Shown: positions 37,778-52,092 of the stretch, one piece after another
How positions within the stretch are numbered: the first letter of the stretch is position 1
How the letters are laid out: every line of letters starts with the position of its first letter
DNA from: Wuchereria bancrofti
Taxonomy: Eukaryota; Nematoda; Chromadorea; Rhabditida; Onchocercidae
Direction of reading: 5' to 3'
NCBI GenBank assembly: GCA_005281725.1
Contig: SSBO01000009.1
Coordinates: 8,604,827-8,668,826 of the forward strand
DNA length: 64,000 nucleotides
Made by a program: the position numbers and the translations under genes
Notes under the pieces: model-generated
Database searches by the model: none
Seen by the model: the letters and a program-made list of their open reading frames with translations, nothing else
What the model was told of the DNA's origin: nothing

Positions 37778-38908
37778 ATGCCAAGGAAAACTTGTGAAAT
37801 TTGTCAACGAGCCAGAAATCGACATAAAACGAGGAAAAAAGCTGGGATTTTCTGGCATAGCAGTCGAGGTTTAGATCGTATAGATTGGAGATACAGGGCT
37901 ACTAGAAAATTATTCCAGAAATCATCGGTACTGTATGTCATATAATTATGTTGAATGCAACTTTATAACTTAGTTAAAACTGCAAAACTATTTCTGATCT
38001 TACAGGCGATGTTGGTAATGCATAACAAAAGACATGGAACTAATGAAGTTGATAAACAAGAAGAACCTAAAATTACCAACACTGTGATGCGTAACAACAA
38101 ACATGGAACTAATGAAGTTGACAAACAAGGAGAACCTAGAATTAATCCTGGATTGCAAGCCCTCATGGAGTTATTTAAAAAAGAAGAGTTCGAAGAAGGT
38201 TGTAATATATTTTTTGCTTCTTTGCTCGACAATGAGACCAGAAATGCAACATAACTATTATTTGAATTTTTTGGTTTATGGATATTTATGAAGCGAAGGA
38301 AGTTTAGCGGTAGTTTAACTTTATGCAAGTGCAAAAAAGGTAAGATGAAATTTGGAATCAAAGTTAGTGATTATTTTGCTACAAATTGAACTTAATTAAA
38401 ATATTTTCTAGTGCATTCTCCAAATAAGAGTGCAAATATTCTGTCAGAATTCATGAATGATGTTGAAGCTGTTGATGATTCGCTTCAGCCATCTATTTCG
38501 ACTTATGTCGCGAATCAGATGTCAAATCCAGTCGCCCAGTCCAAATCAACAGAAAAACCTAGCTTAGCACATTTCAAGGTCGGTACTTGTTTCGGCTATT
38601 ACTTATTAACTAGACTTATGTGATTTCAATCTTTTTCTATTCTGTGATAAGTTTATAGTAGTTTAGAATTTAGCACTGATTGTGAGAATGCACATTACTG
38701 CATATTAAATGTCAACATCCTGACAGATTTTTCGATCTCATCTCACAATGTTGGTGAATTTTAGTAATGAATATAATCAATTGAGAATGAAATATTATTA
38801 AGAAAAACAAATTTTCAGATTGATGAAATAACGCTTCAGCAATGTGCAGATGTATTACACCCAATTCCAGATTACTGTATGGAACTGACCATCGATAATG
38901 ATATCTGA
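37778..38908 (+). CDS. Small basic-to-acidic protein with an internal 23-residue duplication, unknown
   Basis: Four phase-matched exons: 37778-37927, 38006-38198, 38412-38578, 38819-38908; 199 residues. The N-terminal 50 residues are strongly basic (RKTCEICQRARNRHKTRKKA) and contain one CxxC pair. The second exon contains a tandem 69-bp duplication, giving HGTNEVDKQEEPKITN and then HGTNEVDKQGEPRIN. The C-terminal half is acidic with short helices (ANILSEFMNDVEAVDD) and ends ELTIDNDI. No signal peptide, no membrane helix. The first exon could in principle carry an upstream extension (GLAR in frame), but no in-phase partner was found and the acceptor 14 bases before the ATG suggests trans-splicing. 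I do not recognise the family. Confidence 0.72.
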
Positions 38909-39326
38909 CGTTGCGGAATATATGGCCTTCGTAATTTTAAGCAAATCTTTTTTTGATTTTTTCATCAGTCATCAGTTACTACAGTATAAGAAATATCATA
39001 CTTTTTTTTTTTTGCATAAGTGAGGAATGGTAATACCAGAACTTATCATAAAATTATATTTTTCTTGATTGAACATAACGATGTTTAAATCATGTTGAAT
39101 GGTACAACCTGGCTGATTTTTTAATAATGCTATGTTGGTATGTTGACCGTTGGTACGTAATATTAATGGTATACATTCTGTACTACATTTATGTGTATGT
39201 TTATTACTATATACTTTAAGAAAAAAAAAACAAGAAAACAAACATCTTTCTTGTGAGCAGTATGGCAAGGCGTTGCTCTAATCATTCATGAATAGTACAT
39301 GTGAGCATAAAAATACTACAGGATAT
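38909..39326. other. Convergent intergenic region
   Basis: Between the ends of the small + strand gene and the K2P gene. It contains TTTATT at 39200-39205, i.e. AATAAA on the minus strand about 120 bases after the K2P stop. A 90-codon minus frame here lies in the K2P 3' UTR and was rejected. Confidence 0.5.
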
Positions 39327-42300
39327 TCAGTCAAAAACTGTATATATATATCGACGTGCGCTCGGTGCTACAAGTCGTTTTCCAGTGATAGGATCATAAT
39401 CAGCAACATCCTCATCCGATAATGTACTACTTCCACTTTTGTAATCGTCATATCTTTCCAATCGTACTGGTGGTTGTTCATCAACTCTTTGACCCGTCTG
39501 AATGCATTTATCTGCACGATTTGGCCTGGTTTGGGTTATCCTAAAAACATGTTAGCTTATTTGAAATTTCGTGGTCTAAATATTTTTTATGAGTAAAAAT
39601 TTACTATTAAAGTATAACAGTGCCAGTGCTACTGCAACGGACACGAAACTGAGGCAGGTCAAATGCTTTATCTATTCCTTCGAAAGTCATTTCAATAAGG
39701 TATGAAAAAATATAAATTTATCAGCGCAGGAAAATAGTTCTAATAAGGTTGAAAAGAAGTCGGGAGGTATTTTGACTATTTTTATGATTGAGTTAGTCTA
39801 TTTATCAGAAGACTAACCTGTTTATCATAGAGCTTCTTTGTCGCCATCTGTCTTCAAGAAGTTGCTTTTTGTGCTCATCCATTGCTATGTAAATGAGACG
39901 GTCTTGTATTGGTTGTGCTTCACAAAGCCTCAAATTTTGTTAATTTTAATAATTTTATAATTTCATATTGATCTGTGGAATACTATAATTGCTTTTATCT
40001 TTGTTATTTTTTCAATTACATAATCGATCTTTTATGATAAATAATACATAAATATCAACCGCTTATCAGATACGTTGCAAAATCAACCACTTCTTTTCTT
40101 TCACAAAATGCGCTCAATCTTTGACAGGTGAAAACATTTTCCCCGCAAACTATTTTTGTTACATTTAACTTATGACTTTGTCAGACAAGCGAGATGATTG
40201 TACAGTATGTAGATAACCGTTTAACGCCTTCCTTCTCATCCGGTATTACAGTCATTGTTGCGACATCCGGGTCGATCTGTCTTATTCGATATTGACTATC
40301 GATTGAACGAATCATTCGATCAAAGATTAGACGAATTTTTGCCTGTAACAACAAACCCCAGACAAAATACTAGAAGTTGTTTTCGAGAATTTTGTAACAA
40401 CAAAGTTTTCTATTTAAAAATTTCCTATTAAGAAAGAAGAGAAATAGGTATTTGTATATACATATATATTTTATATTAAGAAAAAAGGAAAAAGGTGCAC
40501 AGATAAGCACATTTATGAAGACTAGAATGATTAAATAAATTTTAGAAAAAGTTTTTCAAATATTGATTAAAATGCGCAATTGAAGAATAATGACCTGTAC
40601 AATGGAAACACATAAGCCAACCACGGAAAGACCTATCATTGTAAGAGCCAAATTGAAAATAATGTAATTTGGTGTTTCTGTAACGACATCACCAAGTCCT
40701 AAAACTCGTCCATGAATAATAACCGCGCACATAGAAGGTAGGTATCTTTGCTTTGGAAATTTTTGCGAAGTATTGTTATTTTTTAATATAACATTAGAAT
40801 TTTATGCTTTGATTAGTTTCTAGCACTTTCAATCATTAATTTTATATATTCCGCAAGTAAGATTCCTTCATTTCTTTTTAACATCTGTTTACTTCTTAAC
40901 ACTCTCATATCTGTGAAATTTTCTTCATTTTTAACTTCTCATAGAAAGTGATAAGTTTTTTTTTGAAGTTCTTTTTTCAAAGTTCTATTTTCTGAAATAT
41001 GAACCAATTGTAGTAAGTGATGTGAAGAAGTAATAATAAGCGGTAAAATAAGTCCAATTAGTTTCCCAGAGGCGTACAACAAAGGCGCTAATTAAAATCC
41101 ACAAGAAGAAAAATATGAATGCAGCCTTAAGCGGTACTGTACGTTGTTTTTCAACTTCGCTAAGTTCAATTGGTAGCTGTGATATTTTTTTACCACTTTC
41201 TATCTGAAATTCAATTATTAGACATGTTAAATTTAAACATAATTAATAAGTAATTTATTGTAAGAAATTTGTAGGTGTTTTTTCAAGAAAAAAATTTAAA
41301 AAATAATTTTGAAGTGAAATGAAAACAAACATTATAAAAAATACATATTTTTTTTAAACAAATAAGTTCTACTAAAAATAAAAGTTTTCATTAATTATCA
41401 CAAAAAAGATAGTATGGAGAGCAAAATTAATCATCTATTTGGCATGTCATGAAATAACATATAAATTTATTAAATTTACTTGATGATCAGTTTGGTGAAG
41501 ATCATCATGTTTATGTGATAATTGAGTTAATGGCCCAAGTGATGTCAATCTAAGTGATAAGTCACTTCCAGCACGACGGCTTCTAAAAAAACAAATGCGA
41601 TTTTTTCTTCTTTCATTTTACCTATACATATTATTATTGCTATTATTATTGTTATTATTATCATTTCTCATTACTATACTATTATTATTGTTATCATTTA
41701 TTATTATTAATTATTGTTGCTAAAAGCGTATATTATGTTTTCTTTTGTCTTTTTAAGAGCGGATAAGAACAATTTCATTTAAATAGTAGATGATTTCAAA
41801 TATAGTATTTTATAGTAAATGACTTTTTAAATATACATAATATTGATTATTTTTATTTTTTATTAGCTCAACTGTTTAAAGTTATTTTATTCAAATTTTC
41901 CATAAGAATAAATATAAATTAAATTCTTCCATTTGAATTCATTCCGCAAAAAGAAAGAAAATGAACTTTTCTTTTGCAAGACGTTTTTTATGATGTTTTT
42001 TCATTGCACTTGAGCACAATTTTACATTAAACCATTTCCAAAACATATCCAACCAGGTGTAATACAAAAAACCCCATTCCAAAAGAATTGTAAAAACTAA
42101 TGGTATACCACAAAATGCATAAATCATCGATATTATCCGACCAGCAGGTGTTACAGGAAAAAAATTTCCATAACCTGAAAAAAAAATTGTTGCATAAATT
42201 TCATCCATTTCAATCACATAAAAAAGGTACAGTAATGAATATTATATAAGATCATGCATGTAATAAGAACATTTTCTTCTCTAAATATTTAATTAAAATA

Positions 42301-45300
42301 AATAATGTATAATTCAAGCGAAAAAATTTCTTTGAAATATTTGAATTCTATTATTTCATAATGCTGTGCATTATTATTATGTAGCACATGTTGAATTCAT
42401 TTGCAGTATTAAATTAAAATAACTCACAAAAAAAGAACCATTTAGTGCTAATTGTTCATGTATCTTAATTAGATATTGCAGATGAATTTAATTTGTCATA
42501 TTTTAAATTGTAAAAATGAAGTTCGTTTTTTTTAATTTAAAGACAATAATTTTAATCAAGCAATAAAAACTAATTAATCAATTGAATGATTGATTAATTT
42601 TGTTATATGCTTCTTTTTAATAAAGTTTTTGGATGTTTAATTTATAAGAAATTAAAAAAATTCAATTTTAACAAAATTTTGGACTTGTTGATGTGTGAAA
42701 ATTTGGAAATAACTCATAAAATTTCGAATTGCTATCAAATTTACGGAGCATTTGAAAATTTTTTTAATTTTAAAAGACGACATAAAAATTTTTTTAAATT
42801 AAAAAGAAGAATTTAAAAAATTTATGAAGTTATGAATTTTGAATAGAGTTCTTGAATTATCAATGGATAAGAATTTATGCAATAATTGCAATTTTTAATA
42901 AGATTTAAGAAACAATTATAAATTTTTGAATATAATTCGATGATTTATCAACTTTAAGAATTTATGAGACATTAATGAATTTGTGTAATTATTAGATACT
43001 CATTATTAGTAAGACTTACCAATAGTGGTATATAAACTAGCAGAATAATAAACACCTCCCCAAATATTCCATTTTGTATCCGTTATTACTGGTTGTTTGA
43101 TTTCAATTCCTAATTCATTTTCATACCAACGAAACACATCACTTGCAAGTTTGATCTTGTGATTTTCCACGTCTGATACGCTAATACTTTTATTTTGCTT
43201 ATATAATTGATTTCTGTCAATTTCCCATAATTTCCTAAATTATTGATTTAAATTGTTTTTATTTACACTTTCTTCCTTTCTTCCTTTTTTATTCATCTAT
43301 TTATTAAATTTAATTATAATATATGCTCATGAATACAAATAATAGTAATATAAACAATTTTTATTATTTAAGGATGAAATTATCTGTTAATCTTAAACGT
43401 AAAAACTAATTCAATTTAAATTAATTTATCATTTTATTTAATGATGTCAAATTTAAATTATTTTATCATTCTACCTAATAAATTATGTCTCAATAAAGTA
43501 GAATATTTTCTAGTTTTTCCAAATCCTATTAATTATTTATTAGTCAACTTCAAATATATCATTTATCATCATAATATTGCAAATTAATTATCAAATTGTT
43601 GTTGTTATTAACAGATAAATGAATAAAACATTTGTTTCTTTTTTTTTTTAAATTTCAAACTGAAAGTTTAAATGGATAAATTTTATGTGGTATAATAAAA
43701 ATATTTATTAAAATAATTGTTAATATATACTTGAAAATTTTTATTTGATACATTTTATGCTTTTCATAAAGATCCATATCACGCCTGTATTTTAGCAAAA
43801 TTTCATTTTTATCGTTGTTACCTAAAAAAAAAGAAACAAAACAAACAAAAACAAGACAAAAAGAAAAAAGAAAAATTGAAAAAATGAAAAATTAAGACAA
43901 AAAATATTTTTAAAATTTTAATCCATTCTATCAAAATGGGAAAATTCTTGTACAACTGGATATAACATTTTTTATGGTTATTGAATCACAATATTCGATA
44001 ACGAAATAAAATACTGTTAATTTAGGAATGATCGAATATCAACCTTCAAAAATTTTTTTTTTTTGTTTTTTGTTTAAGAAAAAAAATCGATTGAAAAAAG
44101 AAAAAGTAATTAATTTTTTTTGTAGTTATATTTTTTACCTTCAATAGCGCTAAAAACAATACCACCAATGAAGGAATATGCAAAAAGTATAATAAGCCAA
44201 ATTATATTCCGCCATATTGTTCGACCGCCGGTTGCTTTTTCAACCTTTTCAACCTTCATTGATTCCATTTTTTGTTTTTCACAGTTAACCTTTAAAATTT
44301 TTTAAATTTATGTATTCGTGATAAATTTTGAATATTTATTAAATTTAATAAATATTATAAAATTCAAAAATTTAGAAAAAAAAGCAAATTCTCTCTTGTT
44401 TTTTCCTTTGTTTTGTTAAAATACTTGTTAATTAGTTTTATTTTCAATTTGTTACTCATTTCTTTTTATTTTTCTCACTTCTAACTTATTTTATCATTTC
44501 TTATTTATCAACTTTCACCTTTCAATAATTTAATTTGAAATTTTAGAATTTCATTTTTTTTTAAATTTATTAAAATAAATTTTTAGTTCCTGTTATATTA
44601 TGTATTAAAGTTATTCCTAATTCACATTTCTCACTCTCATTTTTATTATATTTTATATATGTCGGTGTAACTTCTAGAAAATATTTCCGTTTTTCCAAAA
44701 AAAAGAAATGTCATCAATTAATTTGTGTTAATTGAAATTTCTTTCCTTCCTATGCTGTTTATTTGTGGGTTCCTACTGTTATTTATTGTTACATTTAAAA
44801 AAAAAAAAAATAAAATTGCAGCTAATCGATACAAGGGATAAAATTACAGCCACAGTTAATAGACAAAATAAAAATAACTTACTTGAAAATAAATATATAA
44901 AGATGTTTCATAAGTGAATTTTAATTAACATAATATAAAATTGCACTTAATAATTAAATTGTATTTTGAAATATTTGTAGTTCAAAAATGCAATTCCTGC
45001 TTGCGTTAAATTATAAAAACAACTTTTTCTTTCCCTTTCTTTTTGTTTTTTCTTATTGAAAAGGATTTATTTTTTCTTTCGTTGAAACAAGTGTTATTTC
45101 ATCTTTTGTTTATGAAACGATTTTACGCTAATTTTTTGAAGTTTCTAATAGAACAAAGTTTAAGCGTAGCAAAAAAATTTTTTTAATTTTTTAATCAGCA
45201 AGATTAATTGCTTAATTTTAAATTACATAATGCAACATTTTCTGTTCAACAAATAATGATTTTTCTTTTATTGATCAACATTGATTTTATTGACTCTGTG

Positions 45301-46629
45301 AATTCCATTTTAATAATTATTTAAAAATTTTTGGTTCATTTTTATTTTAGCAACAATTCTAAGTTATTTCGAACTACCTTTACTTACTTTGCTGAACTCA
45401 ATTTACTTAGTAATGTAATTTATCTGATTTCTTAAAACTAGAAGTAGAATCTTCTATTAAATTCATAAAACCTTAATTCATGAAATTAAGAAAAAATTAA
45501 TCATAAAATAACGGACCTTTTATTTAAAGCAGATGCAATAAAATTAATTGTGCAAAAAAAGTCCCAATATTAATAAAGGATTCGATTTGAAATAAAAAAA
45601 AAGTTTAGTGATAGTAAAGAACTGGAATAAAAGAAATGAAATTCTGTGACTAAATTTTTTTTTCAAAATTTATACAAGAAGCATATAATTTCATTTAAAC
45701 CTTATTTCTTTTTTCTTTTTATTCAAAATATCGGAAATTTTTTGTATATTAAAGGTTGAAATAAAGTTTTAGGATATAAAATTTACTTTCTTTTATACTT
45801 GAAATTTGCTTGTCTTATTTCAACATTTAGAGCAAAAAAAAGAGGATGCACAAATTAAATAAACGAACATAATTCATTTAAGTGAGTAAAGAAAATGTTT
45901 AGTACATAAAATTTAATATCCGGATTTCTTTTTCTTTTGAATGAGTTCAACAGCAATAAATTAAATAAACAACTAAATTTAATTAATCAACTGAGTAAAT
46001 AAAAAGAAACGAATAAACAAATAGTTAAATAGACAAATGAATGAATAAATAAACAGATAAACAGACCTTTTTGATGTTTTATTGCACTTAATTACTTCAA
46101 ATAGTCGATAATAAATTTAGTTTTATATGTTTCCAGCTTCTTTATTACAATCTTAAATGCTTCTACTTTGAAACTTAATTTTCATCAGTAAAATTAATTC
46201 TATTTTTAAATTTATTCAAAAATTAAAAAATACACCTCTAATGTCCGTCGTCGTTTTCGTCGTCTTCGTCGTTTTTCATTCGGTAACACTGAATCAGTGA
46301 CCATTGAGTTATCCTCAAATGATTCGTTTTTTTCAACTATTTTTTTATTTTTTAAAATTATATTAAATTTTAGAAAAATATAATAAATAAATGTATTTTT
46401 TGCTAATTATGTTTCCTTCTTAATTTCTAATTTCTTTTTCATTTTCTCGTTTGTTTTTTTTTTGAAATTCATACTTCGAATATAAAATAAATTTTACCTC
46501 GCCAAACAGCAAAGATGGCCTTTTTTCATCGGTAAAATATTGTGGGATGACCACTGGTGTTTGTACATTGTCAATTAAACCTATCTTATCATCTGGTACT
46601 TGATTCTTGCCATGTGTAGAAGCTTTCAT
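39327..46629 (-). CDS. Two-pore-domain (TWK/K2P) potassium channel
   Basis: Twelve exons, read from high to low: 46629-46498, 46313-46236, 44289-44139, 43821-43731, 43234-43020, 42174-41967, 41582-41480, 41203-41005, 40698-40595, 40342-40218, 39928-39818, 39540-39327; 576 residues. The cytosolic N-terminus carries a run of basic residues (KRRRRRKRRR). TM1 is about 98-120 (IWLIILFAYSFIGGIVF). Pore 1 filter is TTIGYGN (about 219-225), followed by TM2 (ISMIYAFCGIPLVFTILL). TM3 is about 353-372, pore 2 filter is TTIGLGD (about 389-395), and TM4 is NLALTMIGLSVVGLCV. The long cytosolic tail of about 150 residues ends RRYIYTVFD. K2P channels set background K+ conductance at the plasma membrane; dimers form one pore. 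Both filters split an intron at the first Gly codon. Two acceptors are TTTGAG rather than TTTCAG (after 46313 and 39928). The start is uncertain: the frame stays open a little upstream, and further 5' exons are possible. Confidence 0.94.
41626..41722. repeat. ATT trinucleotide-rich stretch in a K2P intron
   Basis: Imperfect (ATT)n/(TTA)n runs with occasional GTT and CTA. Confidence 0.8.
44290..46235 (-). other. Long intron of the K2P gene
   Basis: About 1.9 kb of A/T-rich low-complexity DNA with T and A runs; no exon with matching phase, and no repeat worth naming. Confidence 0.5.
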
Positions 46630-47702
46630 CTGCACTGATTGTGTTAAATTTCGATCGAATTTATCACTATACTACCAGTAATTTATATTGAGAAAATTAT
46701 CATTTATGATTAATCAATTAATTGCTAAATATTAACAATTCCATACTGGTAACAAATTTCGTTTCAACAAAATATTTTGCAAAAAAAAAGGATGTTTTCA
46801 TGAGTTAGCAAATAATTGAATTTATATTGTGATTATATGCCGAGAAAAAAAATTCGCCTCCAAAAATGATCACAGTTTAATGAAAGATTTTTCATATTTC
46901 AAATAATAAAAAATATTTTTAACAAGACATGATCTATTGGATAATGAGAGAAATTTCGAGAGAAACATCATCATTGCACAAAATAAATGAGAGAAAAGAG
47001 TGGTCAAGCAAAGAGGAATGACCAAATGAGATTTGCAATAAATATTTATTCATTCACATTAAAAATGGATTCAATTTTTCAACTTAAGTTCCAACAATTT
47101 TTCAGCCGTTAAAAAGTTAGAGAAAGAAAGGGAGAGCAAGATAGAAAAAGGAAAGGAATGCAGAAATGGAAGTATATTTTCCACACCAAACTATTTTAAT
47201 CATTGCACAAAATAGATGCTAATTTTTAAATTTAATTTTGTAATTATTAATAATTGAAAGAAAAATTTTAACTTCTAAAAGAAGGAAACAGAGAAAAAAA
47301 TGAAGAAAATATTATTGTCAGTTAGTTCGTTTGCTAACAAACATATAATAATGATGATGATGATATTTCAAGAGCTGAGAATTCACCAAGTATATTTAGT
47401 TGAAATGATAAGTGATGCTTTTGCTTAAGCTTAGTCATACCGAACATTGGTTCAAATAAAATATAAAAAGAGATATAGAGAGAGTGGAAGGATAAGATGA
47501 TTTGAAGAGAGGGAGAGAAGGTGGAGAAGGGAAGGTAAAGAGGTCGCGGAGTTTTTAAAATGTTTGAAGTTATAAGCAAAAAAAAAGAAAAAACAAAAAA
47601 ACAAAGAAAGCAAAGTATACAGCAATAAATCAGATAAAATTAAAGGGTGGAACTGTGAAGAAAAACTTTGGCTAATATTTGAGTTTTTTAAACATTAAAT
47701 AT

Positions 47703-47818
47703 ATGCATGTGTCTGTGCGGAGTGTATGAGTCTATGCGAGAGTGCTGAGTGTATGTTTATGCGTTTGCGTGTGTGTGTGTGTATGTGTCTGTACGTGTAT
47801 GTGTACGTGTGTGTGTGA
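47703..47818. repeat. GT/CA-rich compound microsatellite
   Basis: TG dinucleotides interrupted by TATG, ACG and CTG, about 115 bp. The minus-strand frame across it (Thr-His-Thr-Tyr) is repeat translation. Confidence 0.85.
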
Positions 47819-49919
47819 TTAAACCTTCTAAATATTTCGTTATTAAATGGAATAAAATTTAGGATGAAATGAATTTTTATAAATGCATATTTAAAAAAGT
47901 GTACTTTTTTAGAAAAATGCACATTTTAGTTTTTCAGTTTGGAATTCAAATAAATAATGTATTAAATGGAATTATAATACAATGGTATGCCAAAATTGGA
48001 ATAAAAAACAAACAAATTGGAGGAATTTTATTTAACCACTTTATTATACATTATTTGATTAATTTATCTAATCTTACTAATATGAATACGAATGAAAAAT
48101 TTTTTCAGTAAACTGATATTTGACTATAATTAATTTATCCAATCATATGCGCTGAATTTGAAATTGAATTAATTTTATTATATAATAGAATTATAATAAT
48201 ATCGAAATTATTCAATGAAATTCCAAATATTCCTGAATTGTACGCAATAATTTCAATTTCTCAGCAAAATCAACTTAAATTACAAAACAACAAGTGCAGG
48301 AAAGGAAAAATAGAAATTGAATCTAAAAAATATAAAAATTAAAATGCACGATGTAATTCGATTTACAATAATGATTTTAGTCGCTATGTTCAGGAAAATT
48401 GGTCATGTATTGATAGAGGGATTTTTGTACCGATAAAGCAACTATTAAAAGGAAAGAAAAGAAAACCCAATTTTTGGTTTAAATTCTTAAAATAACAGGA
48501 AATTTGGCTTAAATCTTATCGTAATAAATGCAATAAATTTTCTACACGAAATTGGAAGACAACTTTGACCTAAAGAAATTTCATGAACTCTATCATTTCT
48601 TTATTCATTTTTCAACTGGAACAAAATTTTTTCGAACATTTTAAAATGTATCTTCTAGATTGTATCATTTTGTTGGGACATTTTAAATTATGGCATTGTA
48701 GTCATATCATTTTGACAATGCTGCATGGATCATAGATATTTTTACAATTTAGTCGATATGTCCAGAAAAGATTGATCAATTGATCATATATTGGTAGAAG
48801 AATTTTTAAACCGATATTACCAATTGGTTGATAACATATAAATTCATGTTTTCACACTTTTGAAAGCACTGATAAATTAATAATGGTAATGCTATTGATA
48901 AGAGCTACACAAAGTTTTTTCATTTTTGGTAACATTAATATTTGCTAATAATATTATTCATAACTATTTAATTATAAATTGTTCTGCAGTTACTTAACAA
49001 TCTTTAACATATCTTATAGCAATTATTTGCATATTAATGCTTATTTCCGAGAGGTAAATAAGTCGAAAAGTTCAAAGCTATTAATTTTTAATTGTTCAAG
49101 AGATATATTCAAAAAATAAGGATGAAATAAAAAACTATTTGCTCGAAAATTTTAAAAGTCTAAAATAAATAATTGATGATTTATCAGCTGATTATTAGCA
49201 TTTCTCATTTTAAAAATAAGCTGAAAAATTAGCTATTGTTACTAACTCGTTTTTTCGTTTTTATTGTTTGTAAGAAAGTTTTTTATTCTAAAATAATTCA
49301 ATGGTTAGAATCACAATGATAAATTTATATTTTGAATTGATGAGCCATAAAGTTATTGAAGGAATCCTTTCTTGCAATACTTTAGTAAATTTAAAGCATC
49401 AATTCATTATTTTATTATTTTTTTAATTTTTGCATGACTTCAACGTTAGCTTTTTTAAATTTGATTTGACTTTTTCGATTTAATTGGAATAATTTATTTC
49501 TAACTTTAAACAATGCTTTTTTATCAAATTTTCGTGCTTTTTTGCACCTTAAAAAAATATGTTGCAAAATTTAAAATTTTAAATTAACGTAATCTTCTTG
49601 CAATTTTAATTTTGTTCTTGCACATATATTTTAAAAAATAAAAATAAATAAAAATTAGAAACTAAAAAATAAATACTTTCTGTTGTGAAAGTTGGGGTTC
49701 AGTTTGAATATAACTTCCGTATGTTCAAAGTCCTTCCTTGTTTGTTATTATAGTTGGTGTTGAATGAGAAAGATTTGTTTTAACGATTTTATTTGGCTAA
49801 CACCCACAATATATAGATATTAATCTATATCAACAATACTGATAATTTCGTAGAATATCTACAAATGAGATGAAAAAAATGGATGAACGAATACATTGAT
49901 GGTGAAATGAATTGAATTG

Positions 49920-50720
49920 TGGGAGAGGGAGAGAGCCGAACCGTAGCTTACTGGTAAGGAAAAAACTGTTAGAACTGATTGAGACAAAGGATTTAAATCC
50001 TTATGTAGTGGGCATTGACTTGCAACAAGAGCATGATTATTAAGTAAGGAGCTATCAAATGATCTTTACTTTTTATATAGTGAGAGATGGGTTTTAATAT
50101 TGTAGTTGCCAAAGGATGACTATCAGCTTAAAATACCTTACAATATTTCGACATTGCAAGCAAATCTGATTTGGAACAAAGGAGTAATTTTTAACATATT
50201 AAACAATGTACATACCCTTTGTTAACAGATAAAAATGTCGGGACAAGCAGATAAGCTCAAGTATAATGGAAGATGAGTGATGAAATAATGATTGCTTACA
50301 TGATATATAATTTGAAACAGTTTTACATTTCTAATGTTCAATTAAAACGAAATTTAGTATTATGGATTAATACAATTTTATTGATATATTTGGTAAGTTA
50401 TTTGGAGGTTCACGAGATTATTTCGAGTTTCGCGACACTTTCTTTTGTTCCTCCCTCCTCATTCTTCTTCACGACAATTCTTCACTTCTCTACCCCATTT
50501 CTTAATTTTATTTTATTTCGTTTTTTTCTAAGTTCCAACAAGTGGCTCGCATTTCATTTTATGTTTTACTTTTTTTTTTAGTCACATAACAATGCTATTA
50601 GCCAAGTTTGTCACGAAATTTCAGTTACTTTTTCTGATTGACAGTGAAGTCTTTATAGTTGGTTGCTGATTAACATTCATTATAAAGATTATTAGACCAT
50701 ATCAAATCATATTACAAATA
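49920..50720. repeat. Diverged dispersed repeat, copy 1
   Basis: Two segments resemble 61545-61830. One contains CTTATGTAGTGGGCATTGAC (copy 2: CTTATGTAGTGGACTCTGAT) in a common frame of CCGAACCGTA/TCGAATCGTAACTT neighbours. The other contains TATAGTTGGTTGCTGATTAA (copy 2: TGTAGTTGGTTGGTTGACGT) followed by GATTATTA and a TATCA-like block. Segment order differs between copies. Confidence 0.45.
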
Positions 50721-52092
50721 TTTCCATTTTATTTTGTTCTTGCAAAATTTAAGTTAAAATATCCACATATCTACATGTTTATTTATCAATTTAATTTATT
50801 ACATTTACACTTTCTTGTGTATAAATTTATGTTATTACTTTATTAAGTTTTTGTGCAACATCAAAAATGTAAAAGAAATTAATAATCACTTTAGTAAATT
50901 GTGAGCTTTTATACAAAATACCAATTCATACATATAAAATTACGAAAAGAATGAAAGGTAAAAAAGATGACAATAATAAATGGAGTAAAAAATAAACAAA
51001 CCGAATCCTTTTAAAACTGAACTTGAAGGAAAAAAGAATTCTTAACTTTGCATAAAATAATTTTATTTTATAGCTGTGTTTCAATTATTCATTCTCTGAT
51101 GACATGCGTACAAATCTCTCATACCTTTCATATTTTTGGCTAACTGTCAATGACAAGAAACTGGGAATGAATTATAACACTGGATGCTGTTTCCACATGA
51201 AAATAATTTTTGATCAGCTCGGAATTAAAACGCGAGCGCTAGTAGTGGAAAATGAAATGCCAATAAGGTATTGAAATTTTAGATTCAAAAAGTTTTAGCA
51301 TGGAAACATATAAGTTAATTTCAAAGCAGAAATAAAGTAGAGAAGAGCAATGGGTTAAATTAACAAAGCAGCGCGAAAGTTAGATGAAATTCAGTAACAT
51401 AAATCCTCATATCACTATGCTATCATATCGTAAAGTTGAAATGACCAATGAAGATTTATGAAAGACGAAAAAATATAAAATAACTAAAAGTAATACCGTA
51501 CAATGCAAGAAACAAAAATTAAGAACACAAAAAATAGGCAAAAAATCAAAAAAAGATGTCCGCGTTATACCAGTGAAAAAATACCGCCACCAAAAAAAAA
51601 ATACCGCCACTCCAACTATCGTTTTACCGCCAATCCGTGCAACCTTTCAGAGAAATTCCAAAAACCATTCATTGCTTACAGTCGTTCTTTCTGAATGAAT
51701 AATAATGCAGAATTTTTCGGGTATTAGCCTGTAAGATTTTCGCTGTAAGAAATTGAGAAAATTTTACAAGAAAGCACCGGAAAACTTAAATTCCACGCAA
51801 AATCGATACCAAACGACAAAAATAGCGAAGGACTTGTTGTTAGGCCTACTAATACCCAATTATCACTACTAACAACCAAGTTAAATGCTCTCTTTTACGA
51901 TTTGAAATGCATAGCTATTCTTTTAAATATTCATGACAAATCTGAACTGAAATGACTAATTTACAATTAAAGGTGTTGCCAATTTCTTTCTGATATCAAC
52001 AAAGATAGAAAGCTGTTTCTGCCTCTTTGGTTCTTTTCTTGATATTACAAATTTAGGTAATGGTAATTAAACCTTTATTCATGAAATAGTTA

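Noticed and set aside
47695..47922. 75-codon His/Thr/Tyr-rich minus-strand frame
   Set aside because: Direct translation of the GT-rich microsatellite.
50273..50581. 102-codon hydrophobic frame
   Set aside because: Phe/Leu/Ser-rich translation of pyrimidine-rich DNA, partly inside the dispersed repeat, with no recognisable signature.
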